This document shows positions 60,698 to 64,000 of a DNA stretch of 64,000 nucleotides, piece after piece. A program made the translations under genes and the position numbers. Each line of letters begins with the position of its first letter. The stretch's first letter is position 1. The notes beneath the pieces were generated by a model. The model was given only the letters and a program-made list of their open reading frames with translations, ran no database searches and had not been told where the DNA came from. This stretch comes from Blautia sp. GTDB taxonomy: Bacteria; Bacillota; Clostridia; Lachnospirales; Lachnospiraceae. Location of the stretch: contig JAFVGK010000180.1 in assembly GCA_017475035.1 (NCBI GenBank), positions 21,463 to 85,462 of the forward strand. Reading direction: 5' to 3'.

Positions 60698-62969
60698 GTT
60701 TTCCAAGGAATATGAGAGCTATCTCGCAGATCGCACGCCTGATCTCTGGAGCCGCATCGAATCTTTGATCGATGAGAGTGAAAGCCTGGACCCATTGGCG
60801 AAGGGAGAAGAAATGATGGAAAATAGAGATAAATCGATTGCGGAAGAGATCAGACAGGAGGGCGGAGAGAATCCGGCGGAAGAGATCAGACAGGAGAGCG
60901 GAGAGAATCCGGTGCAAAACGAAGATTCTGCAGATGTAAAAGCAGAGACAGAACAGATTATCGGAGAAACGGAGATAAAAATGCAGTCAGATCCGTCGGT
61001 TCATAAGGAGGATCATACAGAGGAAACCAGGGCTTATGCATCAGGAAAACGTCCTCGAAGGATGTCTGTAAGGATTTTTTCTCTTGCCGCCTGCCTTTGT
61101 ATCGTATTTGTGGGATGGATGAGCATCCGGATCCTGCGCACGGGCGGTCAGAGAGAATCGGCTTCGAATATCACAAAGATGGACGATGCTGACGATGATG
61201 TATTGACAGGGACGCAGTCTGACAGCGGACAGCAGGAAGACATTACGGATGTTTCTCTGTCTCAGTCACAGGCCGCTGATCCGGCGGCAGGTCCGGAGTC
61301 TGCCGAAGCATCCGGCAAAGGGATGGCTGAACCGTCAGAGCCGGAAGATTTCGATGTTCTGACAGAAGAGGCGGAAATCTGGGATGACGGCGGGATGTAT
61401 GAGGAAGCATTTGACATGGAGGCTGCTCCTCTCATGGGAGCTTATGAGTTTGACAGCAGCGCCGTTGTCGGCGGAAGCGCTGCAATGTGGGATGGAATGC
61501 TGATGACCGGTCAGGAGGATCCGTATGTAACCTATGGCAGGGAAAAGGGAGATCTTTCCGGAGAGACTTATCAGGAGCAGGAGGAGACCGGTTTTTCCCT
61601 TGTGGCCACAGAGCCTGTCTCGACCTTTTCCGCCGATGTGGACACCGCGTCTTATGCGAATGTGCGGCGCATGATAGAGGACGGCTATGAACTGGATGAA
61701 ATTCCTGCCTATGCCGTTCGTCCGGAGGAGTTTGTAAATTATTTTTCTTACGATCTTTCCGGCCCTTCACAGGGTGAAAAGTTCGGCGTTACGACAAAGA
61801 TCGGTGTCTGCCCGTGGAATGAAGCACATGAGCTGCTGATGATCGGACTTCGGACGGAGGACATTGATCTTGAAGAAGCGCCGGCGGAAAATCTGACCTT
61901 CCTTCTGGATGTTTCCGGTTCCATGTCAGACGATGATAAACTTCCTCTGGTTCAGAAAGCTTTCCGGCAGCTGGTAGAAGCGTTGGATGAAGACGATACG
62001 GTTTCTATTGTCACATATGCCAATGGCGTTGAGGTTGTCCTGGACGGAGCAAAAGGCAGCGAAAAAAAGGAAATCATCAAGGTTCTGGATTCACTGGAAG
62101 CTTCCGGCGGAACCTACGGAGAGGGCGGGATCCAGAAAGCCTACGAGCTGGCTGAGCAGAATTATGTCGAGGGAGGAAACAACCGTATCCTTCTCGCTAC
62201 GGACGGTGATCTGAATATCGGGATTTCCGATCCGGACGAGCTGGAAAAGCTGATAACCGAAAAACGGAAATCCGGCATTTACCTTTCGGTCCTGGGGTTT
62301 GGCTGGGGAAACATCCGTGATGACAATATGGAGCGGCTGGCAGACGTCGGAAACGGCAATTATTCTTATATAGACTCTCTGCTGGAAGCGAAAAAGGTTC
62401 TCGTTGAGGAGATGGGAGCAACCTTCCATACTGTAGCGGATGATGTAAAGCTGCAGATCGAGTTTAATCCGGCAAATGTCAACGCCTATCGCCTGATCGG
62501 TTACGAAAACCGCCGCCTGGCAGCGACCGATTTTGCAGATGATACAAAGGACGCAGGGGAGATCGGCGCCGGTCATAGTGTCGTTGCGCTTTATGAGCTG
62601 ATTCCTGCCGATGGGGCGGACGCCGTTCGGCTGAAATATCAGAAGACCGTCCCTGCCGCTTCGACGGATGAGGATGATGCTTATGCCGGGGAGTACGGGA
62701 CACTGAAAATCCGCTATAAGGAGCCGGGGGAAGATACATCTGAAGAGATCGAGCATGTGATAGATACCTCTTCCCGGATGGAGGAACCGGACGAGGACTT
62801 TGTCTTTGCCTCCCTGGTGACTGAATTTGCCATGATTATTTCCGACAGCCCAAATAAGGGAACTTCCTCTCTTGATGAGATCAAAAGGGTCTATAAGACG
62901 CTGAAGATCGATGATGAATATAAAGAGGAGTTTTATCATCTTGTCTGGATGCTGGCAAAAAATGAATAG
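60687..62969 (+). CDS. Transmembrane anti-sigma-like / von Willebrand A (YfbK-type) fusion
   Basis: A 760-residue membrane protein. The first 40 residues (EYESYLADRTPDLWSRIESLIDE) look like the cytoplasmic start of an anti-sigma factor. A duplicated 12-residue unit (AEEIRQEGGENP) follows, then one membrane helix at about 130-150. Outside are an acidic linker (160-300) and a YfbK-type module: VSTFSADVDTASYANVRRMI, then a von Willebrand A domain with MIDAS DVSGSMS (Asp408, Ser410, Ser412) and a DUF3520-like end. The gene overlaps the sigma gene, the usual pattern for sigma/anti-sigma pairs. The VWA part may sense a ligand or wall state. Confidence 0.85.
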   Translation: MKREFSKEYESYLADRTPDLWSRIESLIDESESLDPLAKGEEMMENRDKSIAEEIRQEGGENPAEEIRQESGENPVQNEDSADVKAETEQIIGETEIKMQSDPSVHKEDHTEETRAYASGKRPRRMSVRIFSLAACLCIVFVGWMSIRILRTGGQRESASNITKMDDADDDVLTGTQSDSGQQEDITDVSLSQSQAADPAAGPESAEASGKGMAEPSEPEDFDVLTEEAEIWDDGGMYEEAFDMEAAPLMGAYEFDSSAVVGGSAAMWDGMLMTGQEDPYVTYGREKGDLSGETYQEQEETGFSLVATEPVSTFSADVDTASYANVRRMIEDGYELDEIPAYAVRPEEFVNYFSYDLSGPSQGEKFGVTTKIGVCPWNEAHELLMIGLRTEDIDLEEAPAENLTFLLDVSGSMSDDDKLPLVQKAFRQLVEALDEDDTVSIVTYANGVEVVLDGAKGSEKKEIIKVLDSLEASGGTYGEGGIQKAYELAEQNYVEGGNNRILLATDGDLNIGISDPDELEKLITEKRKSGIYLSVLGFGWGNIRDDNMERLADVGNGNYSYIDSLLEAKKVLVEEMGATFHTVADDVKLQIEFNPANVNAYRLIGYENRRLAATDFADDTKDAGEIGAGHSVVALYELIPADGADAVRLKYQKTVPAASTDEDDAYAGEYGTLKIRYKEPGEDTSEEIEHVIDTSSRMEEPDEDFVFASLVTEFAMIISDSPNKGTSSLDEIKRVYKTLKIDDEYKEEFYHLVWMLAKNE

Positions 62970-62989
62970 GGTTAAGCTCTGAACGGCTG

Positions 62990-63087
62990 CAGGGATATAT
63001 TCTGTCCAGGAGCCCGAAGCGCGACAGGCAGCAGAATAATCAATCATGCGGACGGCTATCGGTTTACAGGTATCCTTGTAAGAGGAG
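62990..63087 (+). repeat. Dispersed leader repeat, family B, copy B2
   Basis: ttctg/cagaa enclosing a ccgaag-loop hairpin, atcaatcatgcgg, TTACA/TGTAA mini-hairpin and AGAGGAG, the ribosome site of the SIMPL gene. It aligns with B1 over its full length. Confidence 0.78.
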
Positions 63088-63098
63088 CGTTCGGGGTC

Positions 63099-63860
63099 AT
63101 GATAAAGAATAAGAAAAACGAAAGAAAAGAAAGGATGAAGAAAATGAGAAAGAGTGTAAAGATTGTTTGTTGTTTTGCAGTGGCAATGTTGCTTGTAAAC
63201 GGCGTATCTGCGTCAGAGCTTTCCACAATTACGGTAACCTCGCAGAGCAGCGTTACGAGCGTGCCGGATAAGGCGGAGATCTCTCTGGGCGTCAATACCG
63301 AAGCGGCTTCCCCGGCGGAGGCGCAGGCACAGAATACGGAGATCGTGGATCAGATTATTGCTGCATGCCTGGAGCAGGGAGTAGATGAAAAGAACCTGAA
63401 AACTTCCAATTATGACCTTTTTCCGCTTTATGACTATGATTATGATGGAGGAGAAGATATTCTGAGGGGATACCGGGTCAGCACCACGCTGCTGATCAGT
63501 GATCAGGATCTTGCGGGCGTAGGTGAACTGATTTCTGTCTGTGTGGCGAATGGGGCTAATTTCCTGAACAATGTCGCTTACAAATGCAGCGATTATGACG
63601 CATGCTATTCCCAGGCCCTTGCCCAGGCAGTGGGAGCGGCGGAAGAAAAGGCAAAGGTTCTTGCCGCGGCAGCCGGTAAAGAGCTTTCCGGGATCGCAAG
63701 CATTACAGAGGGCTATCAGAATACCGCTCTGCAGTATAAATCAGCTGCGATTGAGGAATTTGCCATGGATTCCGCTTCAGGTAATACGTCTTCCGTCTCT
63801 TTGATGCCTGGAGAGAGCGAGATCAGCGCAAATCTGACGGTTGTGTACTATATGGATTAA
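63099..63860 (+). CDS. SIMPL-domain (DUF541) secreted protein
   Basis: A 253-residue exported protein. The hydrophobic segment SVKIVCCFAVAMLLVNGVSASE is a signal peptide. The SIMPL domain spans nearly all the rest (TITVTSQSSVTSVPDKAEISLGVNTEA, EKNLKTSNYDLFPLYDY, AEEKAKVLAAAAGKELSGIASI). The family is linked to oxidative stress and channel-like ring assembly, with no settled function. ATG 63099 has AGAGGAG 11 nt upstream; ATG 63135 and 63144 are possible starts with a shorter signal peptide. Confidence 0.88.
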   Translation: MIKNKKNERKERMKKMRKSVKIVCCFAVAMLLVNGVSASELSTITVTSQSSVTSVPDKAEISLGVNTEAASPAEAQAQNTEIVDQIIAACLEQGVDEKNLKTSNYDLFPLYDYDYDGGEDILRGYRVSTTLLISDQDLAGVGELISVCVANGANFLNNVAYKCSDYDACYSQALAQAVGAAEEKAKVLAAAAGKELSGIASITEGYQNTALQYKSAAIEEFAMDSASGNTSSVSLMPGESEISANLTVVYYMD

Positions 63861-63875
63861 GGATCGCCCCGTAAA

Positions 63876-64000
63876 TAAATGGAACATCTTTCGCGTCTAA
63901 ATCGTCGTCTGCTGCGTTGTCGTCAGTCGTCGATGCCCGCATCGACTCCATCCTCCGCCTTGCATACGGCGATTTATCCTGCGAAATCTTGTTCCATTTA
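63876..64000. mobile_element. MITE-like long palindromic element at the window edge
   Basis: Imperfect terminal inverted repeats (taaatggaacatctttcgcg at the left, gcgaaatcttgttccattta at the right). Inside them taaatcg/cgattta pair again, and the centre is gtcgatgc/gcatcgac. No open frame. The right end coincides with the window edge, so it may extend further. Confidence 0.6.

Noticed and set aside
61432-61770. Minus-strand open frame opposite the VWA gene
   Set aside because: Shadow of the acidic linker and VWA region; Arg/Pro/His-rich composition is the antisense of Glu/Gly codons.

Overview
This window reads as chromosomal DNA of a Gram-positive Clostridia, most likely Lachnospiraceae. 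Grounds: strong AGGAGG-type ribosome binding sites, infC-rpmI-rplT with a probable AUU start on infC, DUF4364 and DUF624 genes, CUT1 sugar transport genes without their own ATPase, VanZ, TraX, PAP2 and NhaC proteins of the Firmicutes type, and no outer-membrane genes. I see no rRNA, CRISPR array, prophage or intact insertion sequence. Family names come from reading the proteins and recalling motifs; no database was searched.

Layout. 1-3.8 kb: 3' end of a GH32 sucrase gene, a translationally coupled M3 oligopeptidase, and a convergent PfkB fructokinase. 3.9-6.0 kb: a GlgB-like protein that has lost most GH13 catalytic residues. 6.2-10.1 kb: a secreted SH3b protein, a membrane protein and a membrane-anchored Hsp70/actin-fold ATPase. 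10.2-11.7 kb: tRNA-Thr(CGT) and homoserine dehydrogenase. 11.8-17.9 kb: L,D-transpeptidase with an acidic repeat tail, HAD phosphatase, MutY, GT2 glycosyltransferase, PAP2 protein. 18.1-19.8 kb: an ABC permease relic, a long infC leader with an attenuator, infC-rpmI-rplT. 20.0-25.9 kb: a decayed AAA-ATPase gene, then the livJHMGF branched-chain amino acid transporter and a cytidylate-kinase-like gene. 26-33.7 kb: DUF4364, DUF624, a GGDEF-GGDEF-EAL protein, a Ca2+/Na+ exchanger and Lon. 34-38 kb: an Asp-rich secreted DUF1002 protein and an NhaC antiporter. 38.1-39.4 kb: VanZ and DeoD.

39.7-48.1 kb holds the most unusual gene set. A TetR-led operon (two SDR dehydrogenases, a DUF308-like membrane protein, a UbiB/ABC1 kinase-like protein) converges on an operon encoding a condensation-domain-like acyltransferase, a stand-alone acyl carrier protein and an acyl-activating ligase. 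Together these look like a dissociated acyl-thioester pathway of unknown product. 48.6-57.4 kb: TraX, MATE exporter, a PstS-like protein paired with a secreted repeat protein, and a sugar ABC transporter. 57.8-63.9 kb: a modular secreted protein, an ECF sigma factor overlapping a gene for a transmembrane anti-sigma/von Willebrand A fusion, and a SIMPL protein, which together suggest an envelope-stress unit.

Across the window run dispersed intergenic repeats that no gene explains. One family (A/B) sits in 5' leaders and ends in the Shine-Dalgarno sequence of the next gene, with small hairpins whose pairing is kept while the bases change. A second (C) mostly begins just after stop codons. A MITE-like palindrome lies at the right edge.
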